Assembly (NCBI GenBank): GCA_002085035.1
Contig: MZGM01000113.1
Location: forward strand, 1 to 7,860
Source: Candidatus Zhuqueibacterota bacterium 4484_219
GTDB taxonomy: Bacteria; Zhuqueibacterota; JdFR-76; 4484-219
Reading direction: 5' to 3'
DNA length: 7,860 bases
The position numbers and the translations under genes were made by a program. Under the pieces are notes generated by a model. It was not told the origin of the DNA, searched no databases, and saw only the letters and a program-made list of their open reading frames with translations. This document shows positions 6,841 to 7,860 of the stretch, piece after piece. Position 1 is the first letter of the stretch, and each line of letters starts with the position of its first letter.

Positions 6841-7554
6841 ATGGCAAGATTAGGTGTAAACATTGATCACGTTGCTACTGTACGTGAAGCCCGCAAAACT
6901 GTTGAGCCGGATCCAGTAGCTGCGGCGGTGTTGGTAGAATTGGCTGGCGCTGATGGCATCGTTTGTCATCTACGCGAAGACCGACGACACATAAAAGACC
7001 GCGATTTGAAGTTATTGCGTCAGGTAGTAAAAACACATCTAAATCTCGAAATGGCTGCCACTGAAGAAATGGTAAACATCGCCTTGCAGGTGTTGCCGGA
7101 CATGGTGACAATAGTACCAGAAAAACGTCAGGAACTTACTACTGAAGGGGGACTAGATGTAGTGACTCATGGAGACTACCTCCAGGAGGTAATCTCCAAC
7201 TTACGGGCTCATAATATTGTGGTTAGTTTATTTGTAGACCCTGACATTCATCAAATCAAAGCGGCCGCAAAAGTAGGAGCAGACTTTATTGAACTGCACA
7301 CAGGAGAGTATGCTAATGCCGAGGATGAAAATAAGATGATGGAGGAACTGGAAAAACTGGACACAATGGCAGTAGCAGCTTCCAAATTGGGACTGGCAGT
7401 TAGCGCCGGACATGGACTTAACTATCAAAATGTCGTACCAGTAGCCCAGTTAGACAAAATAGAAGAACTAAATATTGGTCACTCAATTATTTCCAGAGCG
7501 GTTCTGGTAGGCTTAGACCGCGCCGTAAAAGAAATGGTAGCTCTAATTCGGTAA
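6841..7554 (+). CDS. pdxJ: Pyridoxine 5'-phosphate synthase
   Basis: PdxJ condenses 3-amino-1-hydroxyacetone 1-phosphate with 1-deoxy-D-xylulose 5-phosphate to make pyridoxine 5'-phosphate, the ring-closing step of the DXP-dependent vitamin B6 pathway in the cytoplasm. The 237 residues match the normal length. Seen motifs are 'LGVNIDHVATVREAR' (4-18), 'CHLREDRRHI' (42-51; H43, R45 and H50 at active-site positions), E70 in 'NLEMA', 'VPEKRQELTTEGG' (92-104), 'ELHTGEYA' (151-158), 'SAGHGLNY' (188-195, H191) and 'NIGHSIISRA' (211-220). GGAGGT at 6832-6837 lies three bases before the ATG and fixes the start. No residue of the active site appears lost. It is third in the rightward unit. Its neighbours are not vitamin B6 genes, so the link is likely co-transcription rather than a shared pathway. 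Presence of pdxJ implies the DXP-dependent rather than the PdxS/PdxT route. Confidence 0.98.
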   Translation: MARLGVNIDHVATVREARKTVEPDPVAAAVLVELAGADGIVCHLREDRRHIKDRDLKLLRQVVKTHLNLEMAATEEMVNIALQVLPDMVTIVPEKRQELTTEGGLDVVTHGDYLQEVISNLRAHNIVVSLFVDPDIHQIKAAAKVGADFIELHTGEYANAEDENKMMEELEKLDTMAVAASKLGLAVSAGHGLNYQNVVPVAQLDKIEELNIGHSIISRAVLVGLDRAVKEMVALIR

Positions 7555-7594
7555 AGAACAAGTTGAACCCAGTTAAATTGAAAAGGAATTCGAC

Positions 7595-7860
7595 ATGATT
7601 CAAGCGCTATTATTGGACTTTGACGGCGTAGTAGCTAATACTATGCCTTATCACATTGCGGCCTGGCGCGAAGTCTTTTCTCCCCTGGGTATTCAGTTAG
7701 ATCCAATGGATGTCTATCTGCGAGAAGGTAGTAGCGCCAATAATATTGGACGTAGTATCTTGCAGAAAAATAATATCCAATTACCTGAAAAGAAAATACA
7801 GGAACTCATTGATAAAAAACGTCAACTGTACCGACAACGTACCAAAGCAAAATTGCAGGA
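7595..7860 (+). CDS. HAD-family phosphatase/beta-phosphoglucomutase-like protein, 3' end beyond window
   Basis: Only the first 88 codons are present. The protein opens with HAD motif I, 'LLLDFDGVVANT' (5-16), where D8 is the nucleophile and D10 the acid/base. 'MPYHIAAWREVFSPLGI' (17-33) then enters the helical cap typical of beta-phosphoglucomutase-like and sugar-phosphate phosphatase HAD proteins. 'YLREGSSANNIGRSIL' (41-56) fits the cap helices. The family acts on small phosphorylated metabolites; whether this is a mutase or phosphatase needs motifs II-IV, which lie outside the window. The start is supported by AAAAGGA at 7581-7587, seven bases before the ATG. It is 40 bp behind pdxJ with no visible terminator between them, so it probably belongs to the same transcript. 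Confidence 0.9.
   Translation, partial: MIQALLLDFDGVVANTMPYHIAAWREVFSPLGIQLDPMDVYLREGSSANNIGRSILQKNNIQLPEKKIQELIDKKRQLYRQRTKAKLQ

Overview
The window reads as ordinary chromosome from a Gram-negative-type bacterium of moderate G+C. It holds two divergent gene blocks that meet at about 4743-4930. A lipoprotein signal, an anchored YibQ-type deacetylase, the release-factor-like protein with a zinc knuckle and the GalT variant with 'FHWHLE' and 'LGSGFPIN' motifs together suggest an uncultivated lineage of the FCB group or a neighbouring candidate phylum (KSB1- or Zixibacteria-like). That placement is inference from gene character, not from a database search. No phage genes, transposase, CRISPR array, tRNA or rRNA were seen.

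Leftward block (minus strand, read from about 4788 down to 1). A consensus-like promoter (TTGACT, 17 bp, TATATT) precedes a bacterial homologue of archaeo-eukaryotic release factor 1 (baeRF type, 3615-4742). It is followed after 13 bp by a GalT-family nucleotidyltransferase (2537-3601), whose stop overlaps the start of enolase (1251-2540) by 4 bp. A strong hairpin at 1181-1220 follows enolase. Beyond it a polytopic GT-C glycosyltransferase (GT39/ArnT-like) starts at 1117 and runs off the left edge.

Rightward block (plus strand, read from about 4887). A second consensus-like promoter (TTGAAA, 17 bp, TATATT) precedes a small lipoprotein of unknown function (4931-5554), an inner-membrane-anchored divergent polysaccharide deacetylase (5593-6822), pyridoxine 5'-phosphate synthase pdxJ (6841-7554) and the start of a HAD-family sugar-phosphate phosphatase/mutase (7595 to the right edge). 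Gaps are 38, 18 and 40 bp, consistent with one transcript.

No complete novel system is evident. The most notable point is the GalT-family protein. At the place where the family has H-x-H-x-Q, with the second His as the uridylylated nucleophile, it reads H-A-Y-S-H, while the predicted zinc ligands remain. Next in interest are the operon pairing of a ribosome-associated release-factor homologue with galT and eno, and the mirror-image promoters, which also show that the release-factor gene starts at 4742 and not at the upstream ATG at 4823.
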